A DNA stretch of 64,000 nt from VXPQ01 sp965117025 (GTDB lineage: Bacteria; Bacteroidota; Rhodothermia; Rhodothermales; VXPQ01): NCBI GenBank assembly GCA_965117025.1, contig OZ220746.1:930001-994000 (forward strand), given 5' to 3'. Shown one piece after another: positions 53,831-63,400 of this stretch. The notes beneath the pieces are model-generated. The model was not told where the DNA came from. It made no database searches and worked only from the letters and a program-made list of their open reading frames with translations. A program made the translations under genes and the position numbers. Numbering within the stretch: position 1 is the stretch's first letter; each line of letters starts with the position of its first letter.

Positions 53831-53936
53831 GCCCCCAATACACCGTTTTGAGTAAAAACTACTCCGAAATGGAGTAGAAATTACTCCAAAAAGGAGTAAA
53901 AATTACTCAAAATGGGTAAAGCGGATCATTGGGGGC
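53831..53936. repeat. Short palindrome-ended element with three 22-bp tandem repeats
   Basis: The ends GCCCCCAAT (53831-53839) and ATTGGGGGC (53928-53936) are perfect inverted repeats. Between them lie three near-identical 22-base units at 53851-53872, 53873-53894 and 53895-53916, of the form AGTAAAAACTACTCCGAAATGG. Where units meet, ACTCC and GGAGT form small palindromes. It looks like a MITE-like or regulatory repeat of about 106 bases. No protein-coding frame is present. Confidence 0.7.
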
Positions 53937-54205
53937 GGGCGAGTTCAGCCAACGTGCTGTCGCCGCGAACGGCGGCGAGGGCTACCTTCGCCTCAGACAA
54001 AGGACTGTGGGTTCTGCACGCTCGTCCTGACATGGGTTTCGTCGGGTTGATTGGGACGGAACAAGGTCGTAACAGTACACCTTAAATTCCCGCGAAAATC
54101 TGTCTGATCAACCTGAACCACCTCTGATAACCTACTTTATGGGAATTATATACGAAAGTGCCTGAAGGGAAATATGGGAGCCAAACCTGCCTCGTGCCCA
54201 GGTAG

Positions 54206-54510
54206 CAGTTGTGCATCATGCACCAGGTTCGTAAGAGCCTTCGGTACGTTTCGTGGAAGGAGCACAAGGCTGTGGCAGCGTCTCTATGCGCGATCTACGC
54301 CGCTACAAGTGAGGAAAAGGACAAAGCCCGCTTTCCCGAACGACAAGGCGATTTTCAAACTGCTATGGCTCGGTCTGCGGGAAGCCTCGATGAAGTGGAA
54401 GCTACCCATACGTGACTGGAAGCCAGCGCTCAACCAGTTCGTCATACTTTACGGGGATAGAGTCCCCATTGAACCCTAACCTCGCTTACACAGTTTAATG
54501 GACACGCTCC
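54206..54510 (+). mobile_element. Remnant of an IS256-family insertion sequence (transposase pseudogene with right end)
   Basis: One frame reads QLCIMHQVRKSLRYVSWKE, then AVAASLCAIYAATSEEK, matching the mid-C-terminal IS256 transposase block; a second frame continues KPAFPNDKAIFKLLWLGLRE and MPIRDW-like KLPIRDWKPALNQFVILYGDR, the IS256 C-terminus. About 60 codons between them (the WR...TTNAIESLN block) are missing, and the frame changes at about 54315-54330, so an internal deletion has shortened the gene. The downstream CTTACACAGTTTAATGGACACGCTCC (54484-54510) has the shape of the IS256 right inverted repeat. The left half of the element is absent. Confidence 0.78.
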
Positions 54511-54592
54511 GCCACTGATCGGCAAGATCAGAACGAGAAAACCGAAGCGGAATCATAAAACACCTAACTCCCAAGAAAGGAGGATAAACACG

Positions 54593-54856
54593 ATGTTGAT
54601 GCTTGTCGGATTTCCACGCGTCAAGTCCGACTACTATGGGCCATATGAAATCCCCGGATATTTCTATTGCGGGAAATGCACTGACACCCCGGCAGAAGGC
54701 AGTATGTCAGGAAGTATTTATTGCCCAAAGTGCGGGATCAGCGAAGACGCCTCAGTAGCGGCACGTAAAACAACAGAATATGAAAATGACAAGCGAGTAG
54801 GGGGTGATCCTGAGATCCCCAAGTTCATACGCAGGGAAAGGGACTATATATCATGA
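54593..54856 (+). CDS. Small zinc-ribbon protein
   Basis: 87 residues with two CxxC pairs: YFYCGKCT (Cys26, Cys29) and YCPKCGIS (Cys44, Cys47), a zinc-ribbon fold. Its ATG follows an AAGGAGG ribosome binding site (54577-54583), a strong signal that it is a real gene. The C-terminal half is acidic and basic without a motif I recognise. It lies inside the 22-bp inverted repeats, behind the IS256 remnant. Function unknown, perhaps regulatory. Confidence 0.7.
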   Translation: MLMLVGFPRVKSDYYGPYEIPGYFYCGKCTDTPAEGSMSGSIYCPKCGISEDASVAARKTTEYENDKRVGGDPEIPKFIRRERDYIS

Positions 54857-54934
54857 ATCTTCGGCACTTTCGTATATAATTCCCTATCGTTGCCGTATAG
54901 TGCATGCACCGAATCACGCAGATAACAATGCGCC

Positions 54935-56299
54935 ATGAAGCGATTTCTCCTTGCTCTTGTAGTGTGTTTGTGCGCCCCGTGCCTTAAAGAATCCGCACAG
55001 GCACAAGTGCCTGTAACTGGCGCAGTCGAAGATAGTGTTTTCACTCATTACAGGATGATTGCCGAAATGATCGCTATGCCGCCAACATACCAACCGGGTG
55101 TCCTCAACGCTGACAGCGTGAACGGGGCATGGAGCGATACACTTTACATTGCCGGATGGGAAGAAGGGGTTGGAGGCGTATTCGAACGCATATCAGGTAA
55201 TTATTACAGTGAAAAAAACCTTGGTGGCAGTTTCATACAGTTCATGAGCGGTTATGTCATTTTTCATATTGGCAGTATATGGCAATTAAAGAGAGATTAT
55301 CGGCAAATCAACGCGAGTTCCCCTGGAGGAAAAGTTCGGAAAACCATCCCTGAAAACACGCTTGTTTTAAGCCTTAGTACCCGCTCTGATTTTTCAGACT
55401 CGCATGGCCGCTTTATTAGACTTGAAACGCATCCGCAGGTACTTGAAACACTGTCGCTTGTGATAAATCAGGATACCGTTTCCCTGAAAGAATCCCTCCC
55501 TTGCGATTTAGCGTTTCCGCAAAAGCGGCTTACGGGCCTTCAATGCCTCGCACTTGATTATTCCTTGATCGAGCATGACGAATTGCATGACATAAAAATT
55601 ATCGGGCAACCCGTTTACGTGGTGGCGTGGACGCCGGGACAATTTATTGCTCGCAAGACCGACATTCCGGGAACAGTGCTATTACACTGGAAAGTGCCGA
55701 TAGGGGTGGTGCACGATGTAAATCGGTTTTTAGGAATGGATCGACCTTCACGAGTGCTGGAGATCGAAACAGAACAGGGTATGTATTATGAATATCAGAT
55801 TTTTGGGGGCAGTAATGCGGCATGGCAGTCATTATTTCCTCAAGAAACGAAGGCCGAATTGATGCTCAACAACCTTGGATTCTACAACCTGTTCAGGACG
55901 TACGCCGTCCGGGATCTCGATCCAGCGGGTACATACAGTTTCTGCATCCGGGCTGTGAACATGGCCGGGACAAGCGAAAAGGCATGCGACCTTACGCCCA
56001 TACAGCCCGTTTTCGCCGAAGGCGCAGAGATTCCCGTCGCCGTCACGCTGTCCCAGAACTACCCCAATCCGTTCAACCCGGTCACGACGATTACGTACGC
56101 ACTGGACCTCCCCGGTCCCGTTGAAATGACCGTGTACGACCTGACAGGCCGGAGTGTTAAAACCCTTGTGGACGGGGTACAACCTGCGGGAGAATACGCA
56201 GTGCGATTCGAGGCGGGCGGCCTACCGTCCGGAACGTACGTGTACCGTCTGCGGACCGGTTCGGAAACCCTTACCAAGTCAATGACGCTTTTGCGGTGA
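54935..56299 (+). CDS. Secreted protein with C-terminal T9SS type A sorting domain
   Basis: 454 residues. A signal peptide (MKRFLLALVVCLCAPCLKES) precedes a beta-rich extracellular part with an FN3-like segment near 330-375 (RDLDPAGTYSFCIRAVNMAGTS). The last 80 residues are the sorting domain: LSQNYPNPFNPVTTITYAL, GRSVKTLVDG, and a closing SGTYVYRLRTGS. Such tails direct proteins through the type IX secretion system and are then cleaved. No enzymatic domain is recognised. The start follows the right 22-bp inverted repeat by 50 bases, so that repeat could act at its promoter. Confidence 0.86.
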   Translation: MKRFLLALVVCLCAPCLKESAQAQVPVTGAVEDSVFTHYRMIAEMIAMPPTYQPGVLNADSVNGAWSDTLYIAGWEEGVGGVFERISGNYYSEKNLGGSFIQFMSGYVIFHIGSIWQLKRDYRQINASSPGGKVRKTIPENTLVLSLSTRSDFSDSHGRFIRLETHPQVLETLSLVINQDTVSLKESLPCDLAFPQKRLTGLQCLALDYSLIEHDELHDIKIIGQPVYVVAWTPGQFIARKTDIPGTVLLHWKVPIGVVHDVNRFLGMDRPSRVLEIETEQGMYYEYQIFGGSNAAWQSLFPQETKAELMLNNLGFYNLFRTYAVRDLDPAGTYSFCIRAVNMAGTSEKACDLTPIQPVFAEGAEIPVAVTLSQNYPNPFNPVTTITYALDLPGPVEMTVYDLTGRSVKTLVDGVQPAGEYAVRFEAGGLPSGTYVYRLRTGSETLTKSMTLLR

Positions 56300-56419
56300 A
56301 AACACGATAACGACAGGCGGGCGGAAACGCCCGAACAAAAAGACCCCCGGACGGGGTAATTCAGGCGGCAATGCGGGCGCAATTGTAAAACGGTGTTTGA
56401 CGATGTGTGAAACACCGGC

Positions 56420-56508
56420 GTGACAAAATGGCATAGTCTTGGCCATTTGCAAAGCTAACTGTTTTCCGCCTCAGTTATTTAGTGCCAAATCGCTGTCGTT
56501 TTACATGC
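56420..56508 (+). repeat. Approx. 88-bp dispersed repeat G, copy 1 (upstream of gyrA)
   Basis: From GTGACAAAATGG to GTCGTTTTACATGC. It matches, on the opposite strand, the sequence 59563-59649 downstream of gyrA over most of its length (roughly 70 percent by eye). Part of it is the 3' end of the DUF3883 remnant. Confidence 0.6.
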
Positions 56509-56815
56509 TGCTTAATACATCCCGGAAGCGAGAACATACGAGGATCGCGGCTAAAAGAAAACAGTCGATACAATGCATATTGCGATTCCTTTTTTCCGAA
56601 AAAGCGACTTCGTTCTGTGTAATTAAAAAGGGCTGATACATACCGCTATTGGTGGTTTTTACCTCAATAAACAGTTCATCGTCCGTTTTACCATCAAACG
56701 AGCGGATGTCATACCCCGCACCATCGCCATGCTCCTTGCTTGTCCATTCTACGGCGGAAAGCAAATCGTCGCGCCCAGTACGCCACAGACGAAATTTCCC
56801 TTTAATTCGTTGCAT
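56475..56815 (-). pseudogene. Frameshifted DUF3883 domain fragment
   Basis: Residues 1-81 read KEHGDGAGYDIRSFDG, FIEVKTTNSGMYQPFLITQNEVAFSE in one frame. After a run of six T on the plus strand (56590-56595) a shift by one base would continue as QYALYRLFSFSRDPRMFSL, the expected DUF3883 end, to a stop at 56475. The unshifted frame ends at 56501 after unrelated residues. DUF3883 is a PD-(D/E)XK-like domain found in defence proteins. The long N-terminal part of such proteins is absent. A homopolymer slip, a decay event or a sequencing error are all possible. Confidence 0.68.
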
Positions 56816-56952
56816 ATCAAGGACTTGTGAAGTTTTCGGAAAGGGCCGAAAAGTTGCAGTTCAGGGGCAAATTTCGTATTTTATGAGGATAGGGTCTTTC
56901 CCGGAATTTCTCCGGGAAGCATCAAGGTATTTCCAACCGGCACGCAACCTAT

Positions 56953-59529
56953 ATGGAACAGGACGACTCGCGGATCATCCCGATCAATATCGAGGAGGAA
57001 ATGAAGTCCTCGTACATCGATTATTCGATGTCGGTGATCGTAAGCCGGGCGTTGCCGGACATCCGCGACGGGCTCAAACCCGTACACCGTCGCGTGCTCT
57101 ACGGCATGAGCGATCTGGGCCTGACCGCAGGGTCCAGCTACAAGAAAAGCGCCCGCCTGGTCGGGGAAGTGCTCGGGAAGTACCACCCGCACGGGGACGG
57201 CTCGGTGTACGACACCATGGTGCGCATGGCCCAGCATTTCTCCATGCGATCCCCGCTTGTGGACGGGCAGGGCAACTTCGGCTCGATCGACGGGGACGCC
57301 GCCGCCGCCATGCGGTATACGGAAGCGCGGATGACGCGCATCGCGGAGGAAATGCTCCGCGATATCCAGAAGGAAACGGTCAATTTCCAGGAGAACTTCG
57401 ACGGCTCCCTTGAGGAACCGTCCGTATTGCCCGCAGCAATTCCCAATCTGCTCCTGAACGGCTCCGACGGCATTGCGGTGGGCATGGCCACGAAAATCCC
57501 CCCGCACAATCTGAAGGAAACGGTCAACGCCGTCATTGCTTATATCGACGACGACACCATGGACGTCGATGGCCTGATGGAGCACCTGCCGGCGCCCGAC
57601 TTTCCTACAGGCGGCATCATCTACGGCTACGCAGGCGTGCAGGAAGCCTACCGAACGGGCCGCGGCCGCATCGTGATGCGCGCCAAAATGCACGAAGAAG
57701 AAATTCGAGCCGGGAGGGACGCGCTCATCATTACGGAAATCCCGTACCAGGTCAACAAGAGTTCGCTGCTCGAAAAAATCGCCCACCATGTGAAGGAAAA
57801 ACGCATCGAGGGCATCAGCGACCTGCGCGACGAATCCGACCGTGACGGCCTGCGCATCGTGGTCGAGATAAAAAACGATGCGATGCCGCTCGTCGTACAG
57901 AACCAGTTGTACAAATACACACAGTGCCAGCAGTCCTTCGGCGTGAATATGGTGGCGCTGGTGAATGGCCGCCCGAAGACCATCACGCTGAAAGACGCCG
58001 TGCAGCACTATGTGAAGCACCGGCACGAGATCGTGGAGCGGCGCACCCGGTTCGATCTGCGCAAGGCGCAGGAGCGGGCGCACATCCTCGAAGGCCTGAC
58101 GATCGCACTCGACCATCTCGATCAGGTGATTACGATCATCCGCCATTCGGAGGATACCGACACGGCCCGCGCCAACCTGATGAAAGGGGTCTATCCGGCG
58201 CAGTTGACGATAGCGCAACTCGAGCGACTCGGTCTGCCGCCTGCGGACGGCTCCATGTTCTCGCTTACGCAGCCCCAGGCCGACGCTATTCTTGCGCTGC
58301 GGCTGAGCCGCCTGACGGGCCTCGAGCGCCAGAAAATCGAGCAGGAATACCGGGATGTCCTCGAGGAGATCGGCCGTCTCGAAAACATTCTCGCCGAACG
58401 CGGTCTGCGCATGCAGATCATCAAGGACGAGTTACTCGATATCCGGGAGAAATACGCCGACGAGCGGCGCACGGAGATCGACTACATGGGCGGCGGCGAG
58501 TTCGAGATGGAGGACATGATCGAAGAGGAACAGGTGGTCGTGACCATCTCGCACCAGGCGCTGATCAAACGGACTTCTCTTGCCGAATACCGCCAGCAGG
58601 GACGGGGCGGCGTAGGCATGAAAGGGACCGGAAAACGGGACGAGGATTATGTCGAGCACATGTTCGTCTCGTCCACGCACGATTATCTGCTGTATTTCAC
58701 CGACCACGGCCAGTGTTACGCGCTGCGCGTCTACGAGATACCGGACGGATCACGCACCGCCAAGGGCAGATCGATCCGTAACCTGATACAGATCGACCAT
58801 GAGGACCGCGTACGGGCCGTGCTGGCGGTCCCAAAAGCGCAGTTCAAGGACGAGGCGTTCCGCAAATCGCATTACGTCATGATGGCCACGCGCAAGGGGC
58901 TGGTCAAGAAGACGGCGCTGGAAGCATTCAAGCGCCCGTTGCGGTCGGGTATCATCGCCATCTCCATCGTGGAGGGAGACGAGTTGATCGAGGCCCGTCT
59001 GACGAGCGGCAATGCCCATGTGTTTCTGGCTTCGTCGGGTGGCAAGGCCATTCGCTTCGACGAAAAGGAAGCCCGTCCCATGGGGCGCGACACGCGCGGC
59101 GTGCGAGGCATTTCGCTGCGCGAGGATGAAGATGTGGTCGGGATGGTGGTGACGGAAAACGGGGAGCGCGAAATTCTCGCCATCAGCGCAAACGGCTACG
59201 GTAAGCGCAGCTGCATGGAAGATTACACACCCCAGGGACGAGGCGGGATGGGCCGCATCACGCTCAAAACGACGGAAAGGGTGGGGCCGCTGGTAGCCAT
59301 CCGGGATGTGGTAGGCGACGACGACCTCATGATCGTGACCCGGAAAGGCCTGATGATCCGCATGAATGTGGGCGACATTTCGGTGCAGGGCCGGAATACG
59401 CAGGGCGTCCGCCTCATTCACCTGAAGGAAGGAGACGCCATCGCCGACGTCACCCGCCTCGTAATCGAGGAGAACGGCAAGGAGGAAGAGGAAGGAGAGG
59501 AAGAGGCGGAAAACGCGAAAGACGGGTAG
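56953..59529 (+). CDS. gyrA: DNA gyrase subunit A
   Basis: 858 residues. The N-terminus YIDYSMSVIVSRALPDIRDG and HPHGDGSVYDTMVRMAQ (QRDR, residues 78-94), RYTEARM with active-site Tyr122, then the tower and coiled-coil domains, are complete. Two GyrA-box-like QGRGGVG and QGRGGMG sequences lie in the beta-pinwheel C-terminal domain. It introduces negative supercoils with GyrB, which is not in the window. Residue 83, usually Ser in enterobacterial GyrA, is Gly here, while Asp87 is kept. It is flanked by inverted copies of repeat G and ends in an acidic tail (EEEGEEEAENAKDG). Confidence 0.97.
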   Translation: MEQDDSRIIPINIEEEMKSSYIDYSMSVIVSRALPDIRDGLKPVHRRVLYGMSDLGLTAGSSYKKSARLVGEVLGKYHPHGDGSVYDTMVRMAQHFSMRSPLVDGQGNFGSIDGDAAAAMRYTEARMTRIAEEMLRDIQKETVNFQENFDGSLEEPSVLPAAIPNLLLNGSDGIAVGMATKIPPHNLKETVNAVIAYIDDDTMDVDGLMEHLPAPDFPTGGIIYGYAGVQEAYRTGRGRIVMRAKMHEEEIRAGRDALIITEIPYQVNKSSLLEKIAHHVKEKRIEGISDLRDESDRDGLRIVVEIKNDAMPLVVQNQLYKYTQCQQSFGVNMVALVNGRPKTITLKDAVQHYVKHRHEIVERRTRFDLRKAQERAHILEGLTIALDHLDQVITIIRHSEDTDTARANLMKGVYPAQLTIAQLERLGLPPADGSMFSLTQPQADAILALRLSRLTGLERQKIEQEYRDVLEEIGRLENILAERGLRMQIIKDELLDIREKYADERRTEIDYMGGGEFEMEDMIEEEQVVVTISHQALIKRTSLAEYRQQGRGGVGMKGTGKRDEDYVEHMFVSSTHDYLLYFTDHGQCYALRVYEIPDGSRTAKGRSIRNLIQIDHEDRVRAVLAVPKAQFKDEAFRKSHYVMMATRKGLVKKTALEAFKRPLRSGIIAISIVEGDELIEARLTSGNAHVFLASSGGKAIRFDEKEARPMGRDTRGVRGISLREDEDVVGMVVTENGEREILAISANGYGKRSCMEDYTPQGRGGMGRITLKTTERVGPLVAIRDVVGDDDLMIVTRKGLMIRMNVGDISVQGRNTQGVRLIHLKEGDAIADVTRLVIEENGKEEEEGEEEAENAKDG

Positions 59530-59562
59530 CGGATCAGAGTGCGTGTAAAACGCAGCGCTTTG

Positions 59563-59649
59563 ACAGTGAAACGACAGGAATCCGGCGCTACATAACCGGG
59601 GCGGGAAATGGTTAGCCTTGCAAATGATCAAGGCTAACCGTTTTGTCAC
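59563..59649 (-). repeat. Approx. 88-bp dispersed repeat G, copy 2 (downstream of gyrA)
   Basis: The minus strand reads GTGACAAAACGG ... CCTGTCGTTTCACTG, aligned with 56420-56508. The plus strand of this region would encode a short tail VKRQESGAT and stop, parallel to VKRQRFGTK at the end of the DUF3883 fragment. So both copies are 3'-ends of related genes plus their hairpin. Confidence 0.6.
59610..59639 (+). terminator. Hairpin with T-run after gyrA
   Basis: GGTTAGCCTTG (59610-59620) and CAAGGCTAACC (59629-59639) form an 11-bp perfect stem with an 8-base loop, followed by GTTTTG. It lies 81 bases after the gyrA stop and can terminate transcription from gyrA; it is part of repeat G. Confidence 0.72.
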
Positions 59650-60271
59650 ACCACGTTACCAAATCCACAACCGCCTCGGTCAGATCTATTTCGGCGCAGA
59701 GCGTCTCGCGCATAGCCACGCTGCGTAAGACGCCCCGGGATGCGTTCGAGAGGCTAAGCGCGCACATCTGCATCTTGTGTTTGCGCGCCAACATTGGTCG
59801 TTTTACACAGCGCCCGGGCGCTCGCGACGATCTTGTTGAGGACGGCGCCCAGGTCGAGACCAGCGCCAGATGCACAGGGTGGCCGCACTCAGCGCTCGCG
59901 CAGCGCCGCGTTCTCCTGCTGTAACCAGTTCAGGTTCTGCAACGGTTTCTCCTTTTGCGGTTCCGGAATGCACCCCGCTTCGGCTCAACTCGGTTCAACC
60001 CGGCTCGATGAAAAAGTCGGAATCCGGCCGCGCGGAGCCGCGCCAGCGACCGCGTTCCGGAAGCGTTTAATACGCTTTATTGATAAAAACTCATGATAAA
60101 AACATGTTATAGACTAATTAATCATGTAATGCCCATGGTAATATTGTTGCACATTGACGAAATTTTACACTGTATGGCGATTCTTACGTTTTCGGCCCGC
60201 CCCCGGCCGCCCGTAGAATGAGCCCTTTCCGCGGTGTATCGCGAGCAATCAAGAACCAAGAAAACGCTAAC
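59650..60271. other. Intergenic DNA, no supported gene
   Basis: Over 600 bases with only short unconvincing frames on both strands. The stretch 60080-60180 is AT-rich and includes TAATTAATCATG and is the best place for a promoter of the next gene. An ORF-like frame starting at ATG 60272 leads through the microsatellite in frame to the large secreted protein; see finding. Confidence 0.5.
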
Positions 60272-60369
60272 ATGCTTTCAGTTTCCCGGCCCGCGCATTT
60301 CGTTCGGCCCGATCCACTGGCGGGCCTCGGCGTAAAAGCGCCTGACTGCACCCCGACTCACGCTATAAG

Positions 60370-60417
<48 letters not shown>

Positions 60418-60418
60418 T

Positions 60419-63400
60419 ATGTTTGTAGCCCGTCGCACGGCGCGCGCGCTCGCCCTCCTCGCCCTCGCCTGGGCCGCCCTGCTTGCAGGCGCCGCCCAGG
60501 CCCAGACGCCGACCACCCTGGTGTCGAATACCGGGCAAACTCAGTTAGTTAGCGACGGCTCCAACGCTTATTTGGCGCAGCCCTTCACGACCGGGCCGAA
60601 CCCGACCGGCTACGCGTTGTCCGACATCCAGCTCATGTTGCACAGCACGAGTTTGACGTCCGCGACCGGCAGCGTGGTCAAAATACACTTGCATAACGCC
60701 TTTAACGATTTTCTACCGGGCGCCGAGTTAATCGCGCTCAGCAATCCGGCGACGTTGACGGCGGGCGCCCTCAACACGTTCACGGCGCCGGAGGGCGTCA
60801 CGCTGCGCCCGAACACCGACTACTGGATCGTGATCAACGACGGGCTTGCTATCACGGTCAAGATTGTGCTTACGGGTTCAACCGCCGAGGGGACCGCGGA
60901 AGAAGGCTGGAGCATCGGCGATAACCTTCTGTGGCGAACAAGCACCACAGACTCATGGGTCTCAACATCGAACTCCCTGATCCTGCTTGCTATCCGGGGC
61001 AGCGCGAAGGAGGTGCCGCCGCCATTTGCGAGTTATGTCAATGACGACGGCGAGGAGGTTCTCTGGGCCGTGACCATGACCGTGGGAAGTGGGGAGATCA
61101 GCACAGGATATGACTCATTAGAACCATATGGCAGTTTATCCGGAACCCCGGTGTTTGCGTACGAAGGAACGAACTACCTTGTTCAGTGGGTCGATACTAC
61201 GCCATTTAGTGTATATATAAGAACATCGTCTCAACTCCCCCAGGCTCTTGCCGACAAGTTGGCGCTGGTGCTGGACGGCGTCGAGTATCGGCTCGACGGG
61301 GCAACCCTATTTGATAACGCATTTCACTGGGTTGTGGACCTACCCACCTGGACCGAGAACCAGAAGGTCTCCGTACAGCTCATCGTCCGTCCGCCTCGCC
61401 CGCCCGGCCCTCCGAGCAACTTCGCCGCGAGCGGCGGCGACGGCAGCGCGACCCTGACGTGGGACGCCCCCATCGACGGCGGCAGCCATCCCCTCACCGG
61501 GTTCGAGTACCGCTACGCCACCGGCGGCCGGCTCCCGGACGAGGAGGGTTTCGTGGTCTCCATCCCGCCCGGCCATCGCAGCGCAACGATCGGGACCCTC
61601 ACCAACGACGTGCCGCACACCTTCGAGCTCCGCGCCGTGAGCGCCGCCGGCGCCGGCGAAGCGGTGCGCGCGCGGGCGACCCCCCGGGGATCCTCGGGCG
61701 TCCAGCACGGCGGCACGACGACCGTGCTGAGCAACCTCGGCGGAACGACGGAGACGGACTCGCTCGTCATGGACGCGGACATAACCTATACCAGGGACCC
61801 CACCACCAAAAAAGTCACCGACGTCCACATCACCAAGATGGGCTACGGCTACGCGCAAACGTTTTCGACCGGCAGCGACGGGCATCTGTTCAAACCCGAC
61901 TACGTCGACATCAAATTCGCGACCGCCGGCAGCGGCGACGGCGGCGTGAACGGCGACGTGATACTCGCGGCGCTGTGGGAATGGGACGCTGCCGCGCGCG
62001 CGGTGACGCGCTTCGTGGGTCAGTTCGAGCGCAAGCAGGCCGCCGCCGGAGAGACGCGCTTCGCGTACCACCACCGGGGGGAGAACCTGCAAGCGGAGAC
62101 GACCTACGCCATCGTGATCGACGCGAAGGACATAGAAAACACCACGGCGACGCTGGCGCAAACAGCCTCGGACGTGGAGGACCACGGCAGTCGCAACGGC
62201 TGGGACCTGGACGACTTTTCGTACCAAAAGCCCTTCAACCGCAGCGCGAAAGAGGCGTGGACGAAGCTGGACAACGCATTGCAGGTGAGGATCAACGTCC
62301 GGCAGGGCTCCGCGGCCGGAGGGCTCTACATCCACGACGCGGAGGTCTACGAGGCGCACGGCGCAACGCTCGACTTCAAGGTGACGCTGGATCCGGCGCC
62401 CGGCACAAACCCCGTGACGGTAGAGTACAGGACGCGGGATTCTTCGATCGGCTACTGCACCGGCAGTTTCTTCGACGATGCCGCCGGGCAATGCCGCACG
62501 ACGGCGAGGACGCCGGCCGATTACGCCTACACGGAGGGAACGCTGACGTTCTCGCAGGGCGAGACGCTTAAGACGATCGAGGTGCCGGTGGTCGACGACA
62601 GGATCGAGGACTCGGGCGAGGGGGTCGAGATGATCCTTCTGAATCCTTCGAGGAGTTTTCTGTCGCGGGACGCGGCGATCGGTATCATCTACAACGACGA
62701 GGAGGCGGCGCTGCCGAGCGAGGTAACGATCAATAGCCCGTCGGCGACCGAGGGCGCGGGCGCAACGCTCGACTTCGTCGTGAGCCTGTCGGAGGCGACG
62801 ACGGCGACGGTGACGCTCGACTACGCGACGTCGGACGCTACGGCGGTCGCGCAAAGCGACTACGAAGCGAAGAGCGGAACGATCGAGTTGCCGGCCGGAG
62901 CGACGAGCGCGACGATAAGCGTCGCGGTGATCGACGACGCAGAGGCCGAGGAGGACGAGATCTTCATGCTGACGCTCAGCAACCTCGAACGCGCCGTGTT
63001 CGCCGCAGGCGCGGACAGCCTCTCGGCGACGGGCACCATCGAGGACAACGACGAGAGCACCGCCGGGACGCCGGCGCCGGGCGACTCGACAACGACGGGC
63101 ACGAACGAGCAGCACGACCGGCCCCATGCTCTGCAAGCCACGGCGACCGAGGAGGCCGTCGTCCTTACCTGGCAGGATCCCGATACGCACCCGAGCAACA
63201 ACCTCTACCATATCCTGCGCCACAGGCCCGAGCTCGGAGAAGCCGAGCCCGAGGTCTACGCGGAGTACGCCTCCATCGCCGACCGCACCTTTGCCGACAG
63301 CGCGGTGACGGCGGGGGTGCTCTACGGGTACGCCGTCAGAGCCGTGAAGGACGCCCTCGGATACCTCGGACCGATGTCGGAGATCGTCAAGGTGCGCATG

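Larger units (their letters stand above)
54141..54884. repeat. Perfect 22-bp inverted repeats flanking an IS256 remnant and a small gene
   Basis: GGGAATTATATACGAAAGTG plus CC (54141-54162) recurs as its exact reverse complement at 54863-54884. The 744-bp segment between holds the IS256-type transposase fragment (54206-54510) and a zinc-ribbon gene (54593-54856). The repeat ends are not extended by similarity outside or inside. This could be the boundary of a small composite element or two copies of a binding site. Confidence 0.75.

Noticed and set aside
54050..54085. A stretch resembling the end of 16S rRNA (ACAAGGTCGTAACAG)
   Set aside because: Too short, with no rRNA sequence around it.
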